Shown here one piece after another: positions 22,719 through 35,400 of a stretch of DNA of 64,000 nucleotides (its first letter is position 1; each line of letters starts with the position of its first letter). The DNA lies in NCBI GenBank assembly GCA_019059635.1, contig JAGVRJ010000002.1:2480001-2544000 (forward strand). Reading direction: 5' to 3'. A program made the translations under genes and the position numbers. The DNA is from Proales similis (Eukaryota > Rotifera > Eurotatoria > Ploima > Proalidae). Below the pieces are notes generated by a model. It searched no databases. It was given only the letters and a program-made list of their open reading frames with translations, and was not told the DNA's origin.

Positions 22719-25700
22719 CGCTTCTGTGTGTGTGTTTGCGTACGTGTCTGTATGTGCGTCTCTGTATTTGTTCTCTGATCCCAAATGAACGGCTTCGAGT
22801 CTACTGCTGGTTTGGCTCTCTCTCCCTCTCTTTCTTTCTCTCTATCTTGGCTGCTCAAGTCAGTATCTCTAAATATCAATTAGAACTGTGGAATTAGAAA
22901 CAATTTAGAATGGCGAAGCAAGCGATATTCGATTTGCATCAATCCGAGATTAACTCGGAGCGCTCGAGAGCGAATTGGTAGATAAGTTCCGACTGATTCA
23001 CTAATTGCTATCGAGTTTGAAGAAATATCGCGGCAAGCGTTCTACTTAGGATGGCAAAATAAACGCTGGCGAGCAGCACACTTGGCCCGAGTGTATCCAA
23101 TCGAATTGGGCCTACGCCAGCGCAATTAAACTGGCGCCGTGTAGAGTGATCGAATTGAAACGAGCGCGTTAAGGCAAGTGTTCATGCGAGATTTGAAATA
23201 ATTATGTCATTAGAGCTGCTGCCGTTGCTGCTTATTGGCGCGAAGCCGTCTAAAAACTAAACCGTCCTAAATCACGACGGGTTCGAATGACCAAAACTAA
23301 ATTTGGTCTATTCTTCGTCTTGTTTTATTTTATTCGCCTGAGCGGGCCTCCCATTCGAACCGCATGCGTGAAGCGCGCATCTGATTTGCTAACACACTGC
23401 GCAAACAGAACAGACGCGTCTCATTGGCCAAGATTGTTTATATTCGAACAGAAACAAAATCAGCCAATGGAATCGAGTCTCTAACTGTTGTTTGCTTAAT
23501 GTGCATCCAGTTCGTGTCTGTTTGGCATTGTCGATACGCTTCAAGCTCGCGTTCTTCGCTGATTTCTACTGGGCGACCCCAAATTGCTTCGACCGTGCAA
23601 TGTCGAACCAAATGAAAACTATTAGAATTTAGGTGCCAACTTGCTCGAACGAGTGAAATAGAACAAAAATCAAATGAATGGCGCGTGAATGCAGTTCGAC
23701 GAGAGCTAAAATAAAGAGACAATTAAAAAGCAAACACTGAGCCCGCCAGACTGAGATGAATGCCAAATGGACTGGTATGCTTAGCACATTCTCTAAGCTG
23801 CAGTTTCGAACTTTGTCGAACAATAGAGCGAATAATGGACACAGAAAAATGTTGTTGGCAACTTGTACTATTCGCAGAGAACAATGCTCGTTTATATACA
23901 CAAGAGTGAGAGAGAGAGAGAATAGAGGCGCAATTTAAGTGAAAAAGCGGCGTGCGCCTATGCGATCAAAGTAGTGCCATTTAGCCGGTTTAATTGTATT
24001 GCATAAGGCAGACGACGACAACAGAATGCCTGCTTGCCTGAACCGCTGTTTCCCTGTTTCTACTGAAGCGATCGTGGCGCACATCAAACTGAGACCAATA
24101 TTGGTTGAATAATTCCATTAGGCGTCTTAGGGCAGAATAAGCAGCCTAAATATCCATATGACGATTAAAGACAGATAAAAGAATGACATTGACATTCGGC
24201 TCAATTTATCTCGCACTGCTTTTCTGTCTCTCTCTCTCTCTGTTTCTCTCGTTTCTCTCGTTTCTTATCATCGAGATGCTTGTATCTGCTACTGGACGTT
24301 CACACGTGCGTCAATCTCTGCTAAACGCTTGCAATCTCTAATTCAGCAGCAATATCTCTTCTAGTTGGCATCCTGGCATCCAAACGGCTAATGTGTAATC
24401 ACGCCTGTTGAAGAGATGCACAGATAGACTGAGAGGCCAGAATTAGCTCTGTCTAGAAACGTTGCAGGCCAAGTCGGCGTTTACATTGGCAAGCACTCGT
24501 TAAATCATTTCCTGCAGTGTTTCTCTTTCTTCTCCCTTTCGCTCGCTCATTTTACTTTTGTGTTGGCAAACGTGCTAATTATACTCCGGCGATGTTGGCG
24601 CTGTTTCTACTCGGTGATGATTACAAGTGCCGATGAACGCCGCTATTCTCTCTCTCTCTTTACTAAGCTAGCATTTTCAAAAGGAGACCGAGTGTTACTC
24701 CAACCAGCTCCTCATGATTTGGTATTAATTATTCTAACAGGTTATCATTTGCACAGGCAGTCAGCGAGACTTAGATCCAGACGCCGCTACCGCCGCTTAA
24801 AGGCCACCCAATTCAAGGATATTTAGCGTTCACACTCGATCGCTCGTGTAATTAGTAGACGTGCCGACGGTGAAGTTTCACTTCTTCTAATTGAGCAGAT
24901 ATTTGAAGCCGTTTGATTGGGCCATAAACAAAAAAAAAGATAGACAGACGGACGGTTTGAGTAGAAGACGAGCCCGGCTAAAGCAGCCGGACATGCCTTC
25001 AATGTTTGCTCTCTTGTCATAAATGCTGGCGAACTAAAGAAGAGACCGTGCGGCCTCAGAAAAGCTGAGATCTGACTAAGGTTGAATCATAAAGATTGAA
25101 ATCAGACGTTTCTCACTTTGAGGCGATGTGTGCCGGTTGGCCTGAACCGATTGGCCGGCGAACAGGGCAAATACAAAGGAAGAATAGATTCCAATTAGGA
25201 GGGCAAACTAATAAGTTATTCTTTGCCTCCTCTTTCATTCATTCATTCATTAAACGGCGTCCAGTCGCTCGGTGGCCTAACTTGCCGTTGCTTTGTATTT
25301 TACTGACATTCAAACACTAGTTGGATCAGAAGCGGATGAGTGCGCGGCCGAGTAGCAGAGAGCTGTCTGTTAGCCGAGGCCCACGGTCGGTCAGCTTAAT
25401 TTGGCCAGATGTCCTGCCACGACGATCTGACTTGCAAACGGTCAAACAAGGGACCAATTTGGCGTAAATCGCAACTACATGCGAATATGGAACGAATGGG
25501 CAAGAAAATAAATAAAAAGAGAATGCTCGCACGCTTCGTCTATTCAGACAAGGCTCACACATTAAGCAAAACAAATGAAATTCGAAGACGCTGCTAAATT
25601 ACAATTATTTATTTTTTCTTCGTCTAATTCTGATTAACCCTTTCCAGCAGCATTCAAATGTCTAAACAGCGGCCACCAGCAGAGACGGGCAGAATAAATG

Positions 25701-26530
25701 CACTCGCGCACACTGGTCCAATGGCAAAAATCAAACCCCATCGGAGAGCGTTGATCACCTGACCGCCAGTGAGAGACCATCTACATATGCTCCCTTGGGC
25801 GCGCTTCTCTTGTCTCCGGTTATGCAATACCGCTTCTCCGGTCTCGGCTACGATCAGCCTCTTGTTGGTTTATTTTTCTTAATCGACTCTTGTTTACAGT
25901 TCTAATGAATGACACAGACACTGCACAGCAGCGCGCATTCGGTTAAACAGCATTACAAGCAACAGCAGCAGCAGCAGTGATCAATAAGCGTCTATGGCTA
26001 CCCACGATCGCTTCAGTATGGCTGTGCATGGGCCTGTGTGTGAGCGCGCAGGCGATGGTCGTAAGTAACACGGAGTCAACCGATGTTATTGTTAGATAGG
26101 CAAAACAACAATTGAGAAACGTGAATTAAGTTAATCGCGGTTAAACACGCTGCTGCTGCAGATCGAGCAAACAGAGCCTAAAATGTTTACTTGGTCGTTG
26201 GCTGGACCGATTGAATCGAACGATAAAATATTTTTCGTATTTGCCCCTGCTCGATTGCCTAACAAGTGGCTCAGACAAACATTTTTTCAGCCATGCATCA
26301 GCAGCAGCAGCAAGCGTAATTAGATAAGTATTGAGAATTCAAGAGCACGCGTTTTGAATCGCTCGATAAGAATCGCCTTTACCGCTTGCATCGAATTAGC
26401 GTCCAGCTGATCAATTAGCTCAAACTGAGCGTCAATTAGCCAGATTTTCTATTCTATTCAAACTCTCGACCCAGAAAGAAATAGCCTCTTTGCCTGTTTT
26501 CTTTTACTTGCGATAAGAAAAATGGTCTGT
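22719..26530. other. 3.8-kb non-coding flank upstream of Zic
   Basis: No supportable gene was found. It contains TC-rich runs (about 22814-22850 and 24224-24265), an ATTC run near 25230-25250, and small CAG runs at 25963-25977 and near 26300. It is the likely cis-regulatory region and 5' UTR of Zic. A possible signal-peptide-like exon without a start codon at 25977-26060 is discussed among the findings. Confidence 0.5.
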
Positions 26531-27264
26531 TTAGTCACGATAGCATGCGTCTACTTGATCGGGTGCAGGGCATTGTCCACCGAAATAGAAACGCAGATTG
26601 GTGCCTTGATTATAAGCGGAGCCACAGTCTCTATGATCGATGGTCAGACCCTCCAGGAGGTTGCTGTCCTTATCCAAAAGTTCGTACAGAGTCTGAGTGG
26701 GACTGATGGTCAATCGGTAGCCGTACCATTCGTCGGCTTTGACTTTGGTATTGAATTCTTTCAGCAATCTTCCCTGATTCTGGAACGGCTTGTCTCCGTC
26801 GTCGTAGGCATAGCCGGCCAGTTCGATATATTTTGAATCGGCACAGTTCTCAAGCTCGCCGAGCACCGAGCTTCCCTGGTAGATCAGACAGCTTTGAGCT
26901 CGACGCCAGACGAATCTGTCCGAATCGCGATGCGGGTCGTTGATGTAACCGCAACGAGCAGATCCGAACAGTTTGTTCCACGACGAGCTGCACAGTTTTC
27001 CTTTGGGGTCACTCGGGTCGAAGAGATACTCAGCCGAGCTCGAGTTGAATCGAATCCAGCTAAACTGAACGTCAGTGTTTGTAATGCCATGAAAAGGCAA
27101 CAGGGTCGAGAAATGGGCTCCCTTTTTAACAGTGTAGCATTTCTCTGCGCCTAGAGACTGCAATTAGAAAAATGTGCACAAATCGACGCCGTCCAATATG
27201 CATTCATACCCAAACTGGTGTTGGCCAACAGTGCAAACAGGAAAACGAAAATTGAAAAATTCAT
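26531..27264 (-). CDS. Orphan secreted cysteine-containing protein
   Basis: Function unknown. Exon 1 starts at the ATG at 27264 and encodes a clean signal peptide (MNFSIFVFLFALLANTSLG) with donor G|GTATGA near 27207. A ~50-nt intron leads to exon 2 near 27155, which runs to the stop at 26531. The mature protein is about 205 residues with eight Cys spread evenly (for example EKCYTV, GKLCSSS, SARCGYI, QSCLIY, ENCADS, RDCGSA, GGQCPAP, DACYRD), which suggests four disulfides. I see no membrane segment and no family motif I can name. A shorter, decayed relative lies just upstream at 27466-27741, pointing to a local duplication. It could be a lineage-specific secreted effector or extracellular-matrix protein; that is a guess. 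The exon structure is well supported. Confidence 0.75.
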
Positions 27265-27465
27265 GGCAAATAGATTTGAATCGTCGCACTTGAATCCAGA
27301 TCATCTTTTTAAACATTAGGCAAGATCGATTGGAAATGCTCTAAAAATAGAATTTTCTAAGCTGTTCGCTTTATCGCTTAAGAGAACTCAGATAAGAGCC
27401 GAGCTTTGAACCCAGTCAGTCAAATGTTGTGAGCATCGATTGATTGCAACTTTTTTTTCCAAGTT

Positions 27466-27741
27466 TTATTCGTCCAATTTGTTTAAGAGTGGGTGTAAGA
27501 AGTTCATGCACATGTCAGCTATTCGAAGTATATGAGCATAGCAAGCACCGACATCATTCGGAATTATGGCCACTCGAATAGGATAGAGCGAGTGGACTTT
27601 GGCTGTAGTTGCCGCAACACTCTCTGTGATCGATTGTGATGCTACGATCAGCTGTCTATCGTTAAGTTCGTAGAGAGTTGAAGTGAGCGATCTGATCAGA
27701 CTCACGTTTCCTTCGTTCCCTATCATTCTTGAACGTCCCAT
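27466..27741 (-). pseudogene. Truncated or decayed paralogue of the secreted protein at 26531-27264
   Basis: The 91-codon ORF aligns with the C-terminal part of its neighbour: LTSTLYELNDRQLIVASQSI resembles ISPTQTLYELLDKDSNLLEGL, and YPIRVAIIPNDVGACY resembles NLRFYFGGQCPAPDQVDACY. It lacks a signal peptide and most of the cysteines, and I found no upstream exon supplying them. It may be a pseudogene or the last exon of a diverged gene. The similarity was seen by eye only. Confidence 0.4.
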
Positions 27742-28460
27742 TTTATCGGTTCGAATTTCACATCAATTCGTCTCCACATGATGCTTATTTGAATGAAATT
27801 TGTGACGTCTAACGCCTACAAACTCGCTTTTTATCAGCGCCAACTCCCTATTAAAGATTCAACGTCAACGTGTAGTTGCAATTAACATCTGATCGAGCGC
27901 GCCTTTTTCTCTTGTCAAGATTCGACCGACTGAGAGGCGGCAAATTTCTATTTTACTTTAAGCTCATTTCACAAGCGAAATGAAATGAGCAAGAATAGAC
28001 CGCAAAACAGCGAGCAGAGCTCATATAATGGATAAAGAAAACAATTCAATTTGTTGATTAAAAACCGAGAGAAAGAGAGAGAGAGAGAGCGGGACGGAAA
28101 GATTTCGCTCTTTAGCTTTTATTTGTTTGACAAGAAATTGCCGCGTAATGAATGCGCTAGGTAAACACCGAGCGAGTGGAAAAATTTGCTTAGACAAAAG
28201 ATAAAAGACCAAAATACCAAAGTTTCAAGTTAATTGGACTATTAAGTTGGCGTTATACAAGCTTATGTAAGAGATGAGAATCGTGGCCAAAATTATCCAA
28301 ACAAACCTGAGCACTAAAATTAGAACTTGTCTTATACGATCGTTGATAAACTAGCACACCCAATCGGGCTGGCGATAAATAGATAAAGATAAATAGCTAA
28401 GGAAATAAGTGACATTCACTAAGCTAGAGAAGAAATTTCTCGCCAAGCAAAAACCGAAAA
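27742..28460. other. Non-coding interval upstream of the M13 peptidase
   Basis: Contains a GA-rich run near 28066-28091 and AT-rich sequence. No gene was recognised. It presumably carries the promoters of the divergent neighbours (secreted-protein paralogue on the minus strand, M13 peptidase on the plus strand). Confidence 0.5.
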
Positions 28461-31400
28461 ATGGTCAAGTAAGACTTGAGCAGTCCTGAGTTGAAAGCGC
28501 GTCGATTCTGGAAATAAATTTCAATTTTTTAAAGCCTTAATGGGAAACGGCTTACATTTGGTCTGGGCGCAATCAGCGGTGTGCTGCTGATCGCCGTGGT
28601 CACTTTGAGTATTTTGCTCGCAATCAGCAACTCGCGCTCTGGCGAAAAGAAGGCAGACGTCTGTACAACCCCAGGCTGCATCAAATCAGGTGAATAGCAG
28701 GCGCCAGACAATTGGAGCCAATCGTTCCGCTATTGATTTCTTTTCAAAAGCAAATCTTTTACTTCAAAACATGGATCGAACCGCCGACCCTTGTAAGTCA
28801 TCGATCGTCGATTGTTTTCTTTCCGGCTTAGAAAAGTTGTTTAATCCAGGCGAGGACTTTTACCAGTTTTCATGCGGAAACTTTGTTAAACGAAGAAGAA
28901 TTCCAGACGACGCAGTTTCGGTCGACTCTTTTGCCGATTTGCGAAATTCACTTTCGTTCGCAGTCTCAGGTGGACTTGATCTCAATTTGTTCTGAAATTC
29001 TTCACCTTTTCTAACCAGTTGCGAAGATCTTCTGAATAGCCCGATTGGCGCAAATGAGGCCGAGGCTGTGGTTAAAGCTAAAACTTACTTCCAATCGTGC
29101 ATGGACGAGGGTAAGCTCGGCCAAAATAAACTCAAATGCTCACATTCAGAGTAAGGCTTCTGGCAAATATTAGATTCGATTGAGAAAACTGGCGTACAAG
29201 AGCTAAAGAAGGTGCTGAAAGAGGAACTTGGCGGCTGGCCTCTGATCGATTCATCAATCGATGCATCTAAAATCTCAATTCAGCAAGTGTTGACTCAACA
29301 CCGAAGAGTCAACTCAAGGCCTCTGTTCTCTTTCTACATCTACTCGAACCCTAAAAATCCAGAGACATACTCACTCGGTGTAAGCCGAACGCCCTCTTTT
29401 ATCTGCCTCTCAAATCTCTAACTTGATCCAATTTTAGCTCGGCCAAGCTAGCTGGTTTTTCAATAAGAAGTACTATACTGACAAGGACGTGGTCAGAGCT
29501 TACAAGCAATACATGAAGCAAATGGTGTCTTTACTCGAACCAACCGTGGCCAATTTGGACGCTCAGGTCGATCGTATTTTCGACCTCGAAAAGCAGCTTG
29601 CTGATGTGGGTTAATTTGTTCTCTCGCATTTCAGTGCCCAGTTAATTTTACTTTGTCACCCGACAGATTCAGCTAACTCAAGAAGAAAGACGAAATCAAA
29701 CCTATGAGGAATTTACTCTTGCCGAATGGCAGACAAATTACCCGCAGGTAATCGCTAGCCGGTAGTTGCTTGAGTTAGACCATGCGCTAAGCAACGCTTC
29801 AAGTTCGACTGGATAAAATTTGTGGTCGCTGACGTGTTCGCCACCTACTCGAACTTGAACATCAACTCTGAAGAGCCTATTTTAGTTTTGGACATTCCCT
29901 ACTTTGAGAAGGCAATGCCAATTTTGGCTCGTTACATGAGCCAGGATCCGGCGTAAGTGCTATGACTGAGTTAAATCAGCATTTTGTGAATGAAGAACAA
30001 ATTTTAAGAACCCTGATCAACACGTTGAGCTGGTCTTTTGTGCGAGATCGCCACAATTTCCTACCCAAACAGTTCAGAAACGCGCGGCAAGAGTTTGACA
30101 AGATCTATCGGGGCCAAGCAAGCAGCCAGGCAAGAAGCAAAACTTGCGCGGACGCCACTCTGGATCGCATGCCCTACGCTGTTGGACGTTTATATGTGGA
30201 ACAATACTTCGACGAAAATGCCAAACAGGACGTGAGTGAACTTATTCACAGCGCTTAAATCATTTGTATGAGAAATATCGGCTGCTAGGTTATAAGCATG
30301 ATCACCTATGTCCGGGCCGAGTTCAAGAAAATCTTGACCGAGCTTGACTGGATGGACGACGAATCTAAAACGAAGGCTCTCGAGAAAGTAAAATCGACCT
30401 GCATCTGTCCGAGCATCGCACCGTTTCTGAACAAACATAAACTGTGTCGCAGGCTGACTTCATCGATCCAAAAATCGGCTATCCAGACTACACGTACAAC
30501 GATACTTATCTGAATGAGCTTTACAAGCCGGTAAGAAGCTATTTAACGATTCGAGTTAAAGCAAATTTCAACTTTCCGTTCAAAAGTATTCGTTCAACGC
30601 CAAAACATATCTGTCCAACTCGTTGGTAGTCAGCCGTGCCGATTTCATCAAAGACGTGCGCGAGTTCCGCAGCAAACGAGACTTGAAAGAGTAAGTGGAT
30701 ATCTATTCAGAGCAGCTCTTATCTAATTACTAACGGCAACCAGTTGGATCAGCGGTCCTGCCGTAGTCAACGCCTTCTACAGCAGCACATTGAATCAAAT
30801 CTGCTTCCCTGCAGGCATATTGCAGGCGCCGTTCTATGACCAAGATGCGCCACAGTAAATAATCCTATTTGATCAAAATGTGACTTGGCCTTCAGGCTGA
30901 CGATAAATCAGATACTTGAACTACGGAGCGATTGGAAGTGTAATTGGACACGAGATTACCCACGGTAAGGAAATTTTGATTGAAACTTGTGCCACTTGTG
31001 TCTAAAAACTAAACAATAAAATTCTCTTTAAGGCTTTGACGACCAAGGTAAGACAGAGATTGAGCGTCGATTGATTGACATTTGAATCCCAACACAACGA
31101 ACAAATAGGAAGAAGATATGACAAAAATGGTGTTTTCTTTCCAGACGGAACGCCCGGCCTTTGGACTGACTCGTAAGCTTCAAGCGCTTGAACGCACCTG
31201 CATTCAGACAAACTAAAAATAAAAAAAAATCAGAACCATCAAAAACTTTAAGGATCGAGCCCAGTGCATCATCGACCAATACAGCGGCTATAAAGCTGAG
31301 CAAATAAACCTAAATGTAAGTCAGTAATGCAGTAGGCAGTCTTTTTTTTGACTTAACCAGCCTTAAAAGCTGAACGGAGCCCAAACCCAAGGCGAAAACA

Positions 31401-31830
31401 TTGCCGACAATGGAGGCGTGAAAGAATCTTTCAGGGTAAGTGGGGCCAACGAGCTGTGTCAATAGCGAGCTTGAATTGAACCTTACAGGCTTATATGAAA
31501 TGGGTTGAGAATAACGGACCAGAGCCGAAGTTGCCCGGACTTGATTACACTCCCGAGCAGTTGTTCTTTGTCAATTTTGCTCAAGTCTGGTGCAACAAGA
31601 TAACCGATCGTGCGCTCGAGTCACGCATTCTAACAGGAGTCCACTCTCCAGGTCAATTCAGGTAAGCTGATCTCAGTCATATGCGCGGCTAAAACAGGCG
31701 CCGGTCTTATTGAATCAAATTTAATTTCAGAGTGATTGGTCCGAGCTCAAATATACCCGAGTTCGCCCAGGCGTTCGGATGCAAAGCCGGCCAAAACAAC
31801 AATCCGATCAAGAAATGCAGCGTTTGGTAG
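28461..31830 (+). CDS. Neprilysin-like M13 zinc endopeptidase
   Basis: Type II membrane endopeptidase of the neprilysin/ECE family, which degrades small extracellular signalling peptides. The start is inferred from splicing: ATGGTCAA at 28461 (donor AA|GTAAGA) joins the exon at about 28535, giving MVNLNGKR and a membrane anchor ([20 protein letters not shown]). The ectodomain begins with CTTPGC and ...[12 protein letters not shown]. The substrate-binding NAFYSS motif lies near 30770, the zinc site [14 protein letters not shown] near 30944-31040 (split by an intron), the third ligand in GENIADNGG near 31394-31415, and the family-typical C-terminus KCSVW ends at 31830. All catalytic motifs are intact. 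Introns are mostly 50-70 nt. AATAAA at 31841 lies 11 bp after the stop. It sits between the two groups of M1 genes, so two ectopeptidase families are neighbours here. Confidence 0.93.
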
Positions 31831-32472
31831 AGAATACTCAAATAAACGCCAAACAATGCTGATTTCCTGTTAACTATCTTTCTCTTCTAATTTGCGCCAA
31901 ATAAACGACCCGAGACAATTCAAAACTTAATGTTTTCTCATCTGTTTTAAAAGCGGCTTGTTTTGAAATGAAAAAAAAGACATTGTTCTATTCTAAATGA
32001 ATTTGAGTTTAATTGGGGCTGAAATAAAAAAACACTAGATGGAGAAATGACCATTATTCGGCTGAACAGAAACAACAATTACGACCAAACGAGTTTAAAT
32101 GACTTTGTAACTTGAAAATGATAGCGAAACTAGTTATTGCTCTTGGCCATCTCTATATTTCATTGTTTTTATGGTCTCTCTGATTGAGAAAAGAAGGCTG
32201 TGAAGGAGGCGACTATTTTTGGATCAAGTTTATTACTTGGGTGGCCACTTTGCCAAGACGAAGCGGGCACAACAAGCAGCTCTAGATCGTAAACTACTCG
32301 CATATAACTTATGTAACGTTTTACAATTCAATTCGACTTGGGGACTTTGATTTCTTTCTCGTTGTCGTTTCTCGTTGAAAAGCAACAACTTTTTCTCTAT
32401 TTTTGGCTTTTTAATTTTCCAATTCGAAGCAAGAGGCATTTTATCGCTTATTGTTTTAGATCGGACTCGGAC
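31831..32472. other. Non-coding interval between the M13 gene and the next M1 gene
   Basis: AT-rich, holding the M13 3' UTR and the upstream region of the aminopeptidase at 32473. CATATAA near 32299-32306 is a weak TATA candidate. No gene, RNA gene or repeat was recognised. Confidence 0.45.
31841..31846 (+). promoter_or_regulatory. Polyadenylation signal of the M13 peptidase gene
   Basis: AATAAA begins only 11 bp after the stop codon, with a second one near 31901. Either would give a very short 3' UTR, in keeping with the compact gene structure. Confidence 0.45.
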
Positions 32473-35400
32473 ATGATTCCGGTAAAACAAGGAACTAAAA
32501 TGCTTATGGTCTCCAAGCCGGTGCTCATTGCCGGCTTGGTTGGAGGCTTCGGATTGATTTTGACCGTCGGGCTCATTTCGGGGCTTGTGCTCCGTCCTGG
32601 CAATTGTGTTCAAACCTTAAATTTGAACACAACCGTTTTTGAAACAACTGTGGTCGAAACTACTGAAGAGTTTGAGACTACCGCTTCATCAGCTGAACAA
32701 ACTTCACCGACAACCACCAGGCTTGCCTCGTCGAGTTCAACAACTCGACGCCCATCCAGCTCGACGAGCACAGTTCTTTCAACCAGTACGCAAGAGATCA
32801 CCATCACTCAGCAGCAAGGAAGCAGCCCGGCAATCACAAATGGTGAACTCACATTGCCGAGTCTTTCCACCAAATTTGTGACCACTGTCGAGGGAACCAC
32901 CACTGAACCAGCGCCTGTCCGACTGCCTGATGGTCTATTCAGCCCAAAGAACTACAACCTTTTCATAAAAGCCTTTTTTAAGCCTTACGGATATGCGCCC
33001 GGCGATAGCGAAAGATTTGAGGGCATCGTCAAGATAAGCGTCGGAGTGAATAGACCAACTGACGAAATATGGCTGCATGCTGCCTATGAGCTCAATATAA
33101 AAAGAGTAGCCGTTCGAAATGCGAACGGAGTTCCTGTCGACATCGCCAAGAGCGGTCCTTTGCCAAATCAAATATTCCAAATTGAACTGAGGTCCGTCTT
33201 AGCGGCCGGGGATTACGAGGTCGAAATCGAATATGTCGGCTACTTTGGCGGCAAAGGCAGTCTTGCAGGATTCTATCCAAGTCGCTATACTGAAGACGGA
33301 ATGATCAAGTAGGTCTAATACATGTCCAATGGGCGCAACTTGAATGCACCACTTAAAAAAACTCGGAAAAAATCAGGACAGTTGTAGCAACAGATTTCGA
33401 ACCGATCGATGCGCGACGAGCCTTGTGAGTCTTTTGCTCATTTTCATCGTTTATTCGGCTCATTAAGGAGTTTCTTTGAAAGCCCATCGTTTGATGAGCC
33501 AGCTCTGAAAGCGAGCTATGAAATTACAATTGAACATCCGGGCGACTCAATCGCTCTTTCTAATTGGCCTGCAAAGGTAAATTAGTCCTAGCGCATAGCA
33601 CAGTCTTGAGGCTGATTGTTTCGCGCGCACTAGGAAAGCATCAGAACAAAAGAGGGTCGAATAGTGACCACTTTTGAACAAACATATCCCATGAGCACTT
33701 ATTTGGCTTGTTGGGTTATCGCGCCGGACGATTTTGGATTTGCAAGCTCAACGACTGAGAGCGGAGTTCCTGTAAGGCTTTTTCATGCGCGTCAGTCACA
33801 TCAGCTCTTTAGAACAGTTGAATTCAGATAAGAATATTTGCGCGAAAATCGGCCGTTGAAAATGGCTTGGTCAGCTTTGCAGCACAAGTCGCTAAACTCG
33901 CTTCTGACTATTATGAAAACGTCTACTTTGGCATATCGGAGGCATTGCCGCCTAAAATAGGTTTGACCGCTCACCGCTGATTTTTTTGATAACCAGCTAA
34001 CAAGAGTTGAAAGATATGATCGCGCTGAGCGAGTTCTCGGCCGGCGCCATGGAAAATTGGGGTCTTGTCACTTACAGAGAGACAGCTCTATTGTACTCGG
34101 AAGAGTTGAACTCTTTGCCAAACAAGCAGCGAGTGGCCACCGTCATTGCCCATGAGTTGGCTCATTTTGTAGGTTTTAGAAGAGAGCCGACCAGAATTCT
34201 AAACATTTTGACGGTAAATTGTCGCTTTTAAGTGGTTTGGAAATTACGTCACTTGTTCGTGGTGGTAAGTAGATACCTGATAAGTTGTTGACTACTTAAT
34301 AACCACCGGGGCTCAAGGGGTGACCTGTGGCTGAACGAAGCAATGGTGACTAAAATTTAAATCTTTTTTCTTTTGCCTTTGTATTTCAAACCGGGAAAAG
34401 GCCTCGTTCCTGGAAAACAAAGCGACTGATTATATTTTCCCCGAGTGGGACTTGGTAAGCACGCTTTTGGTTTGTTTTTTTTCTGATTTATTGAATGTTG
34501 GTGTTCGTCTTGTTAAAGTTAAATCAATTCGTCAGTGACACTCTGATTCCGGTCATGTACGATGACGCCTTTTTGACATCACATCCGATTTCGGTGGTGA
34601 TCGAAGATCCAAACCAGATTGGAGGCTTGTTCGATTCCATCACCTACGACAAAGGATGTGCCCTCCTCTTTATGCTTGAGTCTACTGTCGGTGCCGATAA
34701 CTTCAGAGATGGTCTCAAGGTGACTAATTTCCTCCTTCATATGACAGATCTCAACTTAACAAAAATCAATCAAAGAACTACTTGACCGACAACCGATTCG
34801 GCTCGGGTGATGCGGCAGACTTTTACAAAACCCTTCAACTGCCGACCCAGATGAGTCAAGTGACGGCGCAGCAGTTTATGGAGAACTGGCTTCTTCAAAT
34901 GAACTATCCGGAAGTCGTCCTTCAAGTTGACAATCAAGGACCTTTCACAAAACTGAATCTAAAACAGAATCGTTTCCTCTTTTCCAACACTGAAGAGATC
35001 GGCTCGATCGAAACCTCTGACTTGTCGCCATTCAAGTAAAATCAATCGCTCAATTCGAGAGTGATGAACAAGCCTTTTAAAAAAATCATTCTTCAGCTAT
35101 ACATGGATGGTGTTCCTTCGCTGTCGGGCTGGCGATTCAAATGGACTAGTAGAACAGCTGGAGTTCTTTTTGCCCTCGAAAGAAGGTAAAGAGAAGAATA
35201 TTAGAGATTCTGTTTGTTCCAGAGTTGAACTCTATTTGAAAGAAACTTTCACACTCAATTCCAAATACGAATGGATCAAGTGCAATGACGACTTCAGAGG
35301 CTTCTACGTGACCAACTATGACGAAAGCAGCTTCCAAAATCTGATAGACCTTTTAGAATCGGACGCCCAAGTAAATAAAGCGAAATTGGCGGCGAATTAA

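Noticed and set aside
22719-22784. Upstream extension of the Zic reading frame to 22784
   Set aside because: The extension begins with TTG and reads through a CA-type microsatellite. The first in-frame ATG is at 22718.
22790-26520. Mobile element or RNA gene in the Zic flank
   Set aside because: I looked for transposase-like ORFs, terminal repeats and tRNA arms by eye and found none that hold up.
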